This document shows, piece after piece, positions 8,079 through 16,673 of a stretch of 64,000 nt of DNA. The first letter of the stretch is position 1; each line of letters begins with the position of its first letter. The notes beneath the pieces were generated by a model. It ran no database searches. It saw nothing but the letters and a program-made list of their open reading frames with translations, and was not told the origin of the DNA. Source of the DNA: Ornithinibacillus salinisoli (GTDB taxonomy: Bacteria > Bacillota > Bacilli > Bacillales > Amphibacillaceae); assembly GCF_042682545.1 (NCBI RefSeq), contig NZ_JBHUHQ010000016.1; one strand, 5' to 3'. A program made the translations under genes and the position numbers.

Positions 8079-8738
8079 TCAGTGTTCTTTCCTCAAGAAA
8101 AATGTTGTAGAAATTTTCATAGACAAAAAGTAAAGTACAATAGACACTAATCCTAATACTATAAATGGTTGAAAAGGGATATATTTCTCAACTAATGGTA
8201 CAAATCCTTGATCGATATCATTAAATAGAATGTAATCGTCCATACCTAGTACATCTGTCAATGGAAAGAAGGAGCCGAAAAGCACCCAAAAATATACGAA
8301 AACGGAGATAGAACAAGCAATAACAAATGATTTAAATAGATAGTATATTGGTATTAATAATGCTTTTAGTAATATTCCTAGACTAATTACTGTCATAACA
8401 TCTTTCCAGTTATAAATATATCTTGGTAAAGAAGAGAGTGAACCATAAATCTGGCCAACAATATATTGATATAAAACTACAACGATCCACAGGAGTAGTA
8501 AACTAATATATCTGCTTGGAACAATCAATTTGTTATTGATTGGCAAACTTATCGTAAAACGATTCATATTTGCTCGATAATCTAGAAACAAAATACTAAT
8601 TACAATCACTGGTATGATCAAACCCACGCTAACGTAAATAGGTGGTAACGAAGTAATATAAGCGAACGGTATTAAAAATAGGGCACTTAAGAAAGGCGCT
8701 CTACTAATGATTACATCTCGTTTCATTAAACCAATCAT
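8079..8738 (-). CDS. ABC exporter membrane subunit (ABC-2 type)
   Basis: A 219-residue protein with about six hydrophobic segments, starting MIGLMKRDVIIS, which resembles the beginnings of ABC-2 permeases. An upstream in-frame start at 8780 would overlap the preceding gene, whereas GGAGGTG sits six bases before the ATG at 8738, so that start is used. It is the last gene of a gntR-ATPase-permease-permease operon and resembles its neighbour at 8750-9388, suggesting a heteromeric pore. The substrate is unknown; related YtrA-controlled systems respond to cell-wall antibiotics. Confidence 0.75.
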   Translation of the reverse strand: MIGLMKRDVIISRAPFLSALFLIPFAYITSLPPIYVSVGLIIPVIVISILFLDYRANMNRFTISLPINNKLIVPSRYISLLLLWIVVVLYQYIVGQIYGSLSSLPRYIYNWKDVMTVISLGILLKALLIPIYYLFKSFVIACSISVFVYFWVLFGSFFPLTDVLGMDDYILFNDIDQGFVPLVEKYIPFQPFIVLGLVSIVLYFLSMKISTTFFLRKEH

Positions 8739-8749
8739 ATATTCACCTC

Positions 8750-9388
8750 CTATAGAAGATCTCTTTTCATAAATATCCATGCTGATAGTTTGTAAGACAA
8801 ATATAGAAATATTAATGATAAAGCTGTTAACGATACGAATAATTGAATATGACTTAGGTTATCTGCAAAGTGTTTTATGGACTCATCCCAAGTAATTAAA
8901 GGATTTCCTACGATTATCCCATAGAATAGAGCTGAGAAAAAAACCAGTGTCATTAATACTGCCATCGCGCGATGGAAACTTTTTATATAGTAAAGAATAG
9001 GTAATGATAGAGAGACTATGATACATGTTAATGCAAATAACCATAGAATAGAGCTTCCTGTTAAAGGGCTATTTCCTAAAAACGGCAGTCCCTGGTTGGC
9101 AAGATGATCAATTAACCATAAATAAAGAGTAAAACCACTTGTAAGTATAAAAAAGAAAATATATCTAACAAATACAATATGTTTACGAAAAATCGGTACA
9201 CTTATTAAATATCGATTTACTTCATTTCTACTATCTGAATAAAAGGACAGAAAGATAAAACTAAGCAGAATCCAAATATTGATGCCAGTGATCGGAACAT
9301 TCATACCGTAAGTAAAGGGGATAAGGAATATAAAAAATATAATATATACTTTAGTTAACTGTAGTTCCTTCAGAAATACTTGCCTCAC
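8750..9388 (-). CDS. ABC exporter membrane subunit (ABC-2 type)
   Basis: A 212-residue protein with about six membrane spans and the short amphipathic start MRQVFLKELQLTK typical of ABC-2 subunits. The start codon is a GTG at 9388 preceded by AAAGGAG, which makes the gene overlap the ATPase gene by 38 bases, a sign of translational coupling. It ends 11 bases before the next permease gene. Paired with that paralogue it should form the membrane channel of this exporter. Confidence 0.75.
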   Translation of the reverse strand: MRQVFLKELQLTKVYIIFFIFLIPFTYGMNVPITGINIWILLSFIFLSFYSDSRNEVNRYLISVPIFRKHIVFVRYIFFFILTSGFTLYLWLIDHLANQGLPFLGNSPLTGSSILWLFALTCIIVSLSLPILYYIKSFHRAMAVLMTLVFFSALFYGIIVGNPLITWDESIKHFADNLSHIQLFVSLTALSLIFLYLSYKLSAWIFMKRDLL

Positions 9389-10244
9389 GATTCAATTTCT
9401 CCTTTCTAGTCATGAAGTACATAATATCCTCTAATGTTGCTTTTTCAATGACAATATCATTGCCAAAAGGCTCAAATAATAAGGGATCCCCCTCAAACAA
9501 AGCGGTAAATCCTAATTCAGAGTCTTGAATTCCTATGAATAACTCTCTCGTATCTGTATCGATGATATCTGAACGTCCTTTAATAACATAGAATTGCTCT
9601 CTAATCTCATCCATTGCTTTTTGTAACATTATTTTACCTTGATAAATAAAAATGATGTGATCGGCAATACGATCAAGATCAGTGGTTATATGGGATGATA
9701 AAAATATTGTTTGATTTTCACGAACCATCATTTCTTGTAATTTATCTAAAAGCTCTCTACGGAAAATTGGATCCAAACCAGAAGTCGGCTCATCCATGAC
9801 TATAAATTCTGGTTCATGGGAAAGTGCGAACAATAAGGAAGTTTTCATTTTCATTCCCTTGGACAATTTTTTAATTTTTTTCCGTAATGGAAGTTCAAAT
9901 TCTTCGACATATTTTTGGAAAAGAACTTCATTCCATGTTTTATAAAGGGGTGCAATAAACGATTTCATGTTTTTAATTGTAAAATCTTCATACATAAATA
10001 GATCATCATAAACAAAACCGATTCTTTGTTTGACTGTGTGATCTTTATGGGAAGTTCCAAAAAGTTTAATATCACCTTCATCAATTTGTAGTATATCCAT
10101 CATCATTTGAATCGTAGTTGTTTTCCCACTACCATTTGGACCAATAAAGCCAGTAATGTAACCTTTTGGAATGGTAATATTTAAGTCTTCAATCGAAAAA
10201 CCTTTTCTACGTTTTGTTACATGGTGAAATTCTACTGTATTCAT
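9351..10244 (-). CDS. ABC transporter ATP-binding protein
   Basis: A 297-residue ATPase of the YtrB/CcmA-like exporter class. Walker A is GPNGSGKTT near residue 36, the signature is LSKGMKMK near residue 130, and Walker B with the D-loop is FIVMDEPTSGLDP. Two earlier ATGs exist upstream, but both lie within or at the end of the gntR gene; the ATG at 10244, after AAGGAG and the gntR stop, gives the normal N-terminus MNTVEFHHVTK. About 80 extra C-terminal residues follow the ATPase core. It powers the two permeases downstream. Confidence 0.88.
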   Translation of the reverse strand: MNTVEFHHVTKRRKGFSIEDLNITIPKGYITGFIGPNGSGKTTTIQMMMDILQIDEGDIKLFGTSHKDHTVKQRIGFVYDDLFMYEDFTIKNMKSFIAPLYKTWNEVLFQKYVEEFELPLRKKIKKLSKGMKMKTSLLFALSHEPEFIVMDEPTSGLDPIFRRELLDKLQEMMVRENQTIFLSSHITTDLDRIADHIIFIYQGKIMLQKAMDEIREQFYVIKGRSDIIDTDTRELFIGIQDSELGFTALFEGDPLLFEPFGNDIVIEKATLEDIMYFMTRKEKLNREASISEGTTVN

Positions 10245-10248
10245 TAGC

Positions 10249-10626
10249 TTATCCATCTCCTTCGTAGTAAATTTCAAGTAGTTCTATAAGCTCTGCCTTG
10301 GATAAACCTATGTGTTTACCATCATGAACTACTTTTTCCAGTTCATTTTCAAGCTCTCTTATTTGCCACTCTTTTAATACATGTGGTTGTTGACCTGCGA
10401 CAAATGTTCCTTTTCCAACTGTTGAAATCAAATAACCTTCTTTTTCTAGGTCTTCATATGCTCGCTTTGTGGTAATCACACTAACCTTAAGATCCTTTGC
10501 TAACAAACGCATGGAAGGGAGTGCATCTCCTTCTTTTAATTCCCCAGAAAAAATCTGTTGTTTTATTTGCTCTTTTATTTGTTGGAAAAGAGGCTCCTTG
10601 CTATTACTTGAAATAAGAATGTTCAT
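10249..10626 (-). CDS. GntR-family repressor, YtrA subfamily
   Basis: A 125-residue DNA-binding protein. A winged helix of the GntR type spans residues 10-75 (PLFQQIKEQIKQQIFSGEL, then LPSMRLLAKDLKVS), followed by a short helical dimer tail, the hallmark of the YtrA subfamily. The ATG at 10626 has AAGGGG seven bases upstream and is preferred over the codon at 10644. It heads the ABC exporter operon and probably represses it; a perfect palindrome overlaps its own promoter. Confidence 0.88.
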   Translation of the reverse strand: MNILISSNSKEPLFQQIKEQIKQQIFSGELKEGDALPSMRLLAKDLKVSVITTKRAYEDLEKEGYLISTVGKGTFVAGQQPHVLKEWQIRELENELEKVVHDGKHIGLSKAELIELLEIYYEGDG

Positions 10627-10647
10627 AGCATAACCCCTTATCAATTA

Positions 10648-10691
10648 ATTGTGTATACACAATATATACATTATATACATGAAGGAGTCAA
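10648..10691 (-). promoter_or_regulatory. Promoter and palindromic operator of the YtrA-like operon
   Basis: Read on the minus strand, TTGACT (10691-10686), a 17-base spacer and TATATA (10668-10663) form a promoter. A perfect 16-base palindrome ATTGTGTATACACAAT at 10648-10663 abuts and overlaps the -10 box. A YtrA-type repressor bound there would block transcription; autoregulation is inferred. Confidence 0.65.
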
Positions 10692-10805
10692 GGGAAATAT
10701 TGAAAAAAATAAAATTTACTAAAAAGAAAGATTAAAACTACTCTCTCGATGAACAAGTATTCATATGATAGACTAATATATATTAATTTAATTGGAGATG
10801 TAATC

Positions 10806-11702
10806 ATGGGGTTATTTTTTAATGTTATATTACCGATTGTTGCAGTCTTTGGAGCGGGGTATATTTTGCAACGGATTCGTATTCTGGATGTAAAATCAAT
10901 CGCCTCTATGTCCATTCATATATTTTTACCAGCACTTGTGTTTACCCAGTTATATGAAGCGGAATTTGATCAGAGCTACACAATTATTCTTGGTTTTTCT
11001 TTCTTTTTACTCATTATGATGATTGTTTTGAATAAAATATTGAGACGTATTTTAAAATGGGAACGGTCAGTCGAAAGCGCCTCTATTTTAACTTCTGCAT
11101 TTATGAACGCTGGTAACTATGGGGTTCCAGTTATTCTATTTTCAATAGGACAAGAGGCACTACCTTATGCTGTGTTTTTCATGGTGATCCAAACGATCTT
11201 TATGAATGCCTTTGGAGTCTATTATGCATCAAGGGATAAAAGTGGTTATAAACGAGCTGTAAAAACGATACTTCGATTGCCAGCGACCTATGCAGCAGTT
11301 TTCGCCTTTATTCTACAAAACATTGCCTGGGAAATACCTGAACCGGTGTTTTCGACGTTGTCTATGCTTTCCGGAGCGGCTATTCCGATTATGATGGTGA
11401 TGCTAGGAATGCAGCTTGCTTCTATTACGTCAATAAAATTTAATTGGCAAGTTATCATTTCTGCATTAACAATTAGAATGATTGTCGCCCCTTTGCTTAC
11501 TTTTGCGTTCATATTGGTACTTGATGTGGATCCAATTATTGGTACGGTTTTATTCATACTAGCGTCCATGCCAAGTGCTGCAACAACGACAATGTATGCG
11601 ATTGAGTTTGATACAGAACCTGACTTGGTATCAAGTATTACGTTAGTAACTACATTATTCAGTATTGTTTCGATAACAGTGTTATTGAACTTGATAACGT
11701 AA
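10806..11702 (+). CDS. Auxin efflux carrier (AEC) family permease
   Basis: A 298-residue membrane protein with about ten spans and the AEC family layout of two five-helix halves. The first half contains NAGNYGVPVILFSIGQ near residues 103-118, and the second contains MPSAATTTMYAIEFD. Family members carry malate, malonate or other organic anions. The ATG at 10806, eight bases after GGAG, replaces the upstream in-frame codon at 10749, which lacks a ribosome site. Its position just before the aromatic regulator makes uptake of an aromatic acid or an intermediate plausible, but that is inference. Confidence 0.8.
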   Translation: MGLFFNVILPIVAVFGAGYILQRIRILDVKSIASMSIHIFLPALVFTQLYEAEFDQSYTIILGFSFFLLIMMIVLNKILRRILKWERSVESASILTSAFMNAGNYGVPVILFSIGQEALPYAVFFMVIQTIFMNAFGVYYASRDKSGYKRAVKTILRLPATYAAVFAFILQNIAWEIPEPVFSTLSMLSGAAIPIMMVMLGMQLASITSIKFNWQVIISALTIRMIVAPLLTFAFILVLDVDPIIGTVLFILASMPSAATTTMYAIEFDTEPDLVSSITLVTTLFSIVSITVLLNLIT

Positions 11703-11724
11703 AATAAATAATATTCATACAATA

Positions 11725-11754
11725 TTGACATCATATATCATTTTATATATGATG
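11725..11754 (+). promoter_or_regulatory. Promoter with overlapping palindrome for the GntR/FCD regulator
   Basis: TTGACA at 11725-11730, a 17-base spacer and TATGAT at 11748-11753 form a near-consensus promoter. A 10-base perfect inverted repeat (CATCATATAT, 11729-11738, with its complement 11745-11754) fills the spacer. The predicted transcription start near 11760 is only about three bases before the ATG at 11763, so the mRNA may be leaderless. Confidence 0.65.
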
Positions 11755-11762
11755 GCTTTATT

Positions 11763-12431
11763 ATGATAAAAGAAAACAAACAACAAAAAGTGTATCGGGT
11801 TTTAAAAGCTAGAATTATAGAACGAATCTATGTTCCTGGACAACGTATTGTAATTGATCAAATTGCAAAGGAGATGAATACAAGTTCTATTCCTGTACGG
11901 GAAGCGATTCGCCAACTTGAGGCAGAACGTTTAATATTATATAAACGCAATGTTGGTCCTGTTGTAGCAGAAGTGAATGAATCGGATTATTCGGATACGT
12001 TACGGGTGCTTGCAGTTTTAGAAGGATATGCTACGGCACTATGTGCAAAAGCAATTACCCACGAAAAGATCGATCAGTTAAAGGAACTAAACAATCGAAT
12101 GCGGGAGGCTTTAGAGGATTTTGATATCATTCGGTTCAGTAAGCTAAATGCAGACTTTCATAAGCTGATCTGTGAGGATTGTCAGAATCATTATTTGTTA
12201 GAATCTATAAACAATACTTGGAATAGACTAGATGCAATCCGTGGGGCAGGCTCCATGCTTTATTCTGTCCGAGTTAAGGAATCCATCAAAGAGCATCAAC
12301 AACTAATTACATATTTGGAAAATGGTAATATTGACAAACTAGAATCATTAGCGAGGGAGCATAAAATTAGAACAGCAGAAAACTTTGAAAAACGCCGTAA
12401 GAATGAGCTAGAAACGAATATTTCTTCTTAG
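11763..12431 (+). CDS. GntR-family regulator with FCD ligand domain
   Basis: A 222-residue regulator with a GntR winged helix (residues 5-70, IVIDQIAKEMNTSSIPVREAI containing the recognition helix) and an all-helical FCD domain (residues 80-212) with metal/ligand-type residues such as DFHKLI and KEHQQLI. FCD members bind organic acids. It lies directly upstream of the hpa genes on the same strand and probably controls them and itself through related ATCATAT-containing palindromes. No Shine-Dalgarno sequence precedes the ATG. Confidence 0.88.
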   Translation: MIKENKQQKVYRVLKARIIERIYVPGQRIVIDQIAKEMNTSSIPVREAIRQLEAERLILYKRNVGPVVAEVNESDYSDTLRVLAVLEGYATALCAKAITHEKIDQLKELNNRMREALEDFDIIRFSKLNADFHKLICEDCQNHYLLESINNTWNRLDAIRGAGSMLYSVRVKESIKEHQQLITYLENGNIDKLESLAREHKIRTAENFEKRRKNELETNISS

Positions 12432-12433
12432 CG

Positions 12434-12462
12434 AGAACTGGATAACTATCTGGTTCTTTTTC
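12434..12462 (+). terminator. Intrinsic terminator after the GntR/FCD gene
   Basis: The stem AGAACTGGATA pairs with TATCTGGTTCT, including two G-U pairs, and is followed by TTTTTCT. It separates the regulator from the catabolic operon. Confidence 0.7.
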
Positions 12463-12491
12463 TATTCAAACAGGATAGGGATTTTTACCTG

Positions 12492-12520
12492 TTGACATTG
12501 TATGTGAAATCATATACGAT
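12492..12520 (+). promoter_or_regulatory. hpa operon promoter with operator in the spacer
   Basis: TTGACA at 12492-12497, a 17-base spacer and TACGAT at 12515-12520. An 18-base imperfect palindrome, GTATGTGAAATCATATAC (12500-12517), occupies the spacer and shares ATCATAT with the palindrome before the GntR gene. This is a classic repressor position. Confidence 0.65.
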
Positions 12521-12579
12521 TTAATTGTTCAGAAAATTTATAGTTATTCAATTAGTAGGAATAAGTTGGAGGGGATATA

Positions 12580-13503
12580 ATGGCTTTTGAAGAAGCGAAA
12601 AAGCGGTTTCGAGGTTCAATAGCTCCAGTGATTACACCATTTAACGAGGATGAAAGTATTGACTTTGCAAAATTTAAGGAATTAATAAATTGGCAAATAG
12701 CGAATGGAAGTCATGGCATTTCCGTTACTGGTACCTCTGGAGAACCTAGCTCCATGACAATAGAGGAACGAATAGAAGTGATGGAAACTGCATGTAAAAC
12801 AGTAGATGGAAGAGTTCCTTTTCTTCCTGGTACAGGATCAACAAACCACCAAGAAACACTCCGCATGACGAAAGCTGCACAAGAAATGGGGGCAGACGGA
12901 GCGATGGTCATCGTCCCTTACTACAACAAACCAAACCAACACGCATTATACAAACATTTTAAAGCAATAGCGGATTCCGTTGATATTCCAATCATTTTAT
13001 ATAACATTCCTGGTCGTACTGCAATAAATTTGGAAGCGGTTACAATTGCGAGGTTAGCGGAAGATTGTCCAAACATTATTGGAGTGAAGGAATCTAATAA
13101 AGATTTTGAACATGTGAATAAAGTGTTATTAAAATGTGGTCGAGATTTCAATCTTTATTCCGGAATTGAAGTATTATGTTATCCAATGCTCGCTATCGGT
13201 GGTGCTGGACATATTAGTGCAACGGCGAATGTGGCACCGAGAGAGGTAGCGGAAATCTTCAATAAGTGGGAAGCGGGAGATGTGAAAGGGGCACAGGACT
13301 TGCATTATGAATTAATGCCTTTAAATGATGTCCTATTTCGTGATACGAATCCTGCACCAGCAAAAGCTGCATTAGGAATGATGGGGAAAGTACAACCTAT
13401 TTTAAGAAAGCCATTAGATGTCCCATCGGAGCAAATTCAGGCAGAAATTCGGGAAACATTATTATCTTACCAATTGATTCAAGAGGATGTTAAAACAAAC
13501 TAG
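12580..13503 (+). CDS. DapA-family class I aldolase, probable HpaI replacement
   Basis: A 307-residue TIM-barrel protein of the dihydrodipicolinate synthase/N-acetylneuraminate lyase family. The Schiff-base lysine is K170 in GVKESNKD, the catalytic tyrosine is Y141 in YNIPGRT, and the GTSGE loop is at residues 51-55. It is the first gene after the hpa promoter and lies 26 bases before hpaE. In E. coli the last step, splitting 2,4-dihydroxyhept-2-ene-1,7-dioate to pyruvate and succinic semialdehyde, is done by the unrelated HpaI. A pyruvate-type class I aldolase here could do this step; that is inference. Confidence 0.75.
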   Translation: MAFEEAKKRFRGSIAPVITPFNEDESIDFAKFKELINWQIANGSHGISVTGTSGEPSSMTIEERIEVMETACKTVDGRVPFLPGTGSTNHQETLRMTKAAQEMGADGAMVIVPYYNKPNQHALYKHFKAIADSVDIPIILYNIPGRTAINLEAVTIARLAEDCPNIIGVKESNKDFEHVNKVLLKCGRDFNLYSGIEVLCYPMLAIGGAGHISATANVAPREVAEIFNKWEAGDVKGAQDLHYELMPLNDVLFRDTNPAPAKAALGMMGKVQPILRKPLDVPSEQIQAEIRETLLSYQLIQEDVKTN

Positions 13504-13529
13504 ATTCATATAAAAGGGTGATCTTATAA

Positions 13530-15020
13530 ATGGAACATAAACAAGTTGAAAATGTACAGCTCTACATCAATGGAGAGTTTGTAGACGCTAGTGACAGCGA
13601 ACAATTTGAAAATAAAAACCCATTTACAAATAAAGTAACGAACTCTGTTGCCAAAGGTACTGGGCAAGATATCGAAAAAGCCGTAACAGCTGCTGACAAA
13701 GCTTTTCGAAATGGTCCATGGGGAACAATGAAGCTAAAAGAACGGATGAAGTACATTGAAAAAATTGCCGATCTTATCGAAGAAGAAGCGGAAGAAATTG
13801 CGCATTTAGAATCTCTAGATTCTGGATTACCAATCAGTCAAACAAGAAAGATGGCAGCGCGTGGAGCAGAAAATTTTCGTTTCTACACCAGGATGGTGCA
13901 AGCAAGAATGCATGGGGACGCCTACCAAGTTGATGATGAATTTATGAATTATACCATCTATCAACCTCTAGGAGTTGTAGGTCTCATTACACCATGGAAT
14001 GCGCCATTTATGCTATTAACTTGGAAGGTTGCTCCTGCACTAGCTACTGGGAATACGGTCGTATTAAAGCCAGCCGAGCTATCACCATTATCAGCGAATA
14101 TATTAGCAAAGATAATTCATAAAGCAGAGTTGCCTAAAGGAGTTTTCAATGTTGTACACGGATTTGGTGAAACAGCTGGCGAGGCTCTCGTGAAACACTC
14201 AAATGTTGAAGCTATTTCCTTTACTGGGGAAACAACGACTGGTAAGCGAATCATTAAAAACAGTGCCGATTCCTTGAAAAAAACATCGATGGAACTTGGT
14301 GGGAAGTCACCCCTTATCGTATTTGATGATGCCGATATTGAAAAAGCATTAGATGCTGCAGTATGGGGGATATTCTCCTTTAATGGGGAGAGATGTACCG
14401 CAAATTCCCGAGTGTTTTTGCATAAAGACATAAAAGATAAGTTTGTTGCAGCTTTAAAAGAGCGTGTTCGAAATATTGCAATTGGAGACCCAATGGATGA
14501 TGCGACAGAGCTTGGTCCGTTAATTGATCAAGGGCATTATCAAAAGGTAACTGGTTATATTCAGTTGGCGAAAGAAGAGGGCTGTGAAGTCATTCAAGGT
14601 ACTGTGCCAGCGGAAGTGCAGACAGGAAATTTTGTGCCACCTACCCTTTTATTAAACGCCAAAAATGATATGAGGGTTTGTCAGGATGAAATATTTGGAC
14701 CTGTTATGACGGTTATTGAATTTGAAACCGAAGAAGAAGTTGTACAAATGGCTAATGATGTGGACTATGGCCTTGCAGGGTATGTTTGGACAAATGATAT
14801 CAAACGAGGTCATCGCGTCGCCCAAGCAATTGATTCTGGAATGCTTTGGGTGAACTCACAAAATGTTCGTGATTTACGAATTCCATTCGGTGGCATGAAA
14901 GCTAGTGGTATTGGCCGTGAAGGTGGACATTTTGCGATATTTGAATTTTATACGGAACCAAAAGCGATTCATGTAGCAATTGGTGATCACCATATACCGC
15001 AGTTTGGCAAGAAAAAATAA
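13530..15020 (+). CDS. hpaE: 5-carboxymethyl-2-hydroxymuconate semialdehyde dehydrogenase
   Basis: A 496-residue NAD-dependent aldehyde dehydrogenase oxidising the ring-cleavage semialdehyde of homoprotocatechuate. Visible motifs are the TPWNAPFMLLTWK cofactor/oxyanion segment, SFTGETTTGKRI, the general-base glutamate in MELGGKSPLIVF, the catalytic cysteine in FNGERCTANSR and EIFGPVMTV. Its place between the aldolase and hpaB, with hpaD downstream, supports HpaE over other aldehyde dehydrogenases. AAAGGGTG precedes the ATG. Confidence 0.9.
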   Translation: MEHKQVENVQLYINGEFVDASDSEQFENKNPFTNKVTNSVAKGTGQDIEKAVTAADKAFRNGPWGTMKLKERMKYIEKIADLIEEEAEEIAHLESLDSGLPISQTRKMAARGAENFRFYTRMVQARMHGDAYQVDDEFMNYTIYQPLGVVGLITPWNAPFMLLTWKVAPALATGNTVVLKPAELSPLSANILAKIIHKAELPKGVFNVVHGFGETAGEALVKHSNVEAISFTGETTTGKRIIKNSADSLKKTSMELGGKSPLIVFDDADIEKALDAAVWGIFSFNGERCTANSRVFLHKDIKDKFVAALKERVRNIAIGDPMDDATELGPLIDQGHYQKVTGYIQLAKEEGCEVIQGTVPAEVQTGNFVPPTLLLNAKNDMRVCQDEIFGPVMTVIEFETEEEVVQMANDVDYGLAGYVWTNDIKRGHRVAQAIDSGMLWVNSQNVRDLRIPFGGMKASGIGREGGHFAIFEFYTEPKAIHVAIGDHHIPQFGKKK

Positions 15021-15033
15021 GGAGGGAAATACG

Positions 15034-16494
15034 ATGCCAGCAAAAAAAGGAAAAGAATATATAAGTAGATTAAAAGATGCAAAAAACAATGTCTATATTC
15101 ACGGAGAAAGAGTGGAGGACGTCACAGAACATCCTGCCTTCAAAAATGTTATTAAATCGATGGCAAATTTATATGACTTACAATATGAAAAACAAGATAA
15201 AATGCTTTATACTTCACCAACTACTGGAAATAAAGTTGGGATGACATTTTTACAGCCGAAAACGGTTGAAGATCTTATTGCACGGAGAGAAGCAATTACA
15301 GAATGGGCACGCACTTCTGGGGGCATGATGGGGCGATCTCCTGATTATTTGAATGCGGAAGTAATGGCTATGGGGGTCAATAATAGTCTGTTTGCTGAAG
15401 GAGATCCTAGATTTGCAGAAAATGCACGTAACTATTATGAATATGCTAGGGAGAATGATATTAGCTTAACCCATACATTAATTCATCCACAAGTTAATCG
15501 AGCAAAAATGCAACATCAGCAAAAGGATGCAAATGTTGCTTTACATCTAGTCGAAGAACGAGAAGACGGAATTATCGTGGATGGTATACGACTGCTGGCA
15601 ACACAAGGCGGTATTACAGATGAAATACTAGTTTTCCCTTCAACAGTTAAAAAAGCTGGGGAGCTGGATGATCCGTATTCACTTGCATTTGCTATTCCGA
15701 ATAACACGCCAGGACTAAAATATATAAGTCGCGAATCCTTTGATTACGGTAAAAATGATTGGGATCACCCACTAAGTGCGCGTTTTGAGGAGGGCGATGC
15801 CATCGTATCGTTCGAAAACGTATTTGTACCATGGGAGCGAGTATTTGTATGTGGTAATTCATCCGTATGTAACCGTACATTTCTTGAAACGAATGCGGTC
15901 GTACATATGTCACACCAGGTAGTTTCCAAGAATATCGTAAAAACCGAGTTTGTTCTAGGAGTTGCGTTAAGCATCATGGACGCTATCGGTATTGACCAAT
16001 TCCAGCATGTAAAAGACAAAGGTACGGAGATCATGCTTACACTTGAAGCGATGCGTTCACATTTGTATCGTGCAGAGCACAATGCCAAACTCGATAACTC
16101 TGGAACAATGACACCTGATTACGCTGCATTAGATGCAGCACGAAACTGGTATCCACGTATTTATCCGAAATTAACTGAAATCATTCGTATTATTGGAGCA
16201 TCAGGCTTAATGGGGATTCCTACACAGGATGATTTCAATCATGATGAGATTGGTCCTCTCATTCATCGCGGGCTACAAGGTAAAAATCTAGAAGGCTATG
16301 AGCGTGTGCAATTATTCCGTCTCGCATGGGATATGACGATGAGTGCGTTCGGTAGTCGCCAAACACACTATGAATATTACTTCTTTGGTGACCCAGTAAA
16401 AATGGGCATGACGTATTTTGATAACTATGATAAGGACGTTTATAAAGACTACGTGGACAGCTTTTTGAAGAAGTCTAGTGGAGTGAAAATTTAA
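15034..16494 (+). CDS. hpaB: 4-hydroxyphenylacetate 3-monooxygenase, large (FADH2-using) subunit
   Basis: A 486-residue oxygenase of the HpaB/PvcC family that ortho-hydroxylates 4-hydroxyphenylacetate using reduced FAD supplied by a separate reductase. Recognisable blocks are TSGGMMGRSPDYLNA near residue 94, HTLIHPQVNR and the C-terminal GSRQTHYEYYFFGDP. An in-frame codon at 14980 lies inside hpaE; the ATG at 15034 after AAGGAGGG is clearly the start, 13 bases after hpaE. Its reductase partner is probably the gene at 17839-18315. Confidence 0.92.
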   Translation: MPAKKGKEYISRLKDAKNNVYIHGERVEDVTEHPAFKNVIKSMANLYDLQYEKQDKMLYTSPTTGNKVGMTFLQPKTVEDLIARREAITEWARTSGGMMGRSPDYLNAEVMAMGVNNSLFAEGDPRFAENARNYYEYARENDISLTHTLIHPQVNRAKMQHQQKDANVALHLVEEREDGIIVDGIRLLATQGGITDEILVFPSTVKKAGELDDPYSLAFAIPNNTPGLKYISRESFDYGKNDWDHPLSARFEEGDAIVSFENVFVPWERVFVCGNSSVCNRTFLETNAVVHMSHQVVSKNIVKTEFVLGVALSIMDAIGIDQFQHVKDKGTEIMLTLEAMRSHLYRAEHNAKLDNSGTMTPDYAALDAARNWYPRIYPKLTEIIRIIGASGLMGIPTQDDFNHDEIGPLIHRGLQGKNLEGYERVQLFRLAWDMTMSAFGSRQTHYEYYFFGDPVKMGMTYFDNYDKDVYKDYVDSFLKKSSGVKI

Positions 16495-16509
16495 CTATCA
16501 AACAAGTCA

Positions 16510-16646
16510 GAACGTCACACCCATAGAGTTGAGCGACGTACCGGGAAAGTCGAGCGACACACCCAAAAAGTCGAGCGACACACCTAGAAAGTTGAGCGAC
16601 ACACCTAGAAAGTCGATCAACACATCCGAAAACAGAGCGACTCGTC
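16510..16646. repeat. Tandem array of 21-base units between hpaB and hpaD
   Basis: Six 21-base units start at 16510, 16531, 16552, 16573, 16594 and 16615, plus a partial one at 16636. Inner units read GAGCGACACACCTAGAAAGTC with few changes; outer ones are more decayed. There are no spacers, so this is not a CRISPR array. Because the period is a multiple of three, the minus strand reads as a chance heptapeptide repeat. It lies in the transcribed gap of the hpa operon. Confidence 0.9.
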
Positions 16647-16673
16647 ATTTCAAAATAAAGGGGGAAGTAGGCA

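Noticed and set aside
16510..16646. CRISPR array
   Set aside because: Units are directly adjacent with no unique spacers, and no cas genes are nearby.
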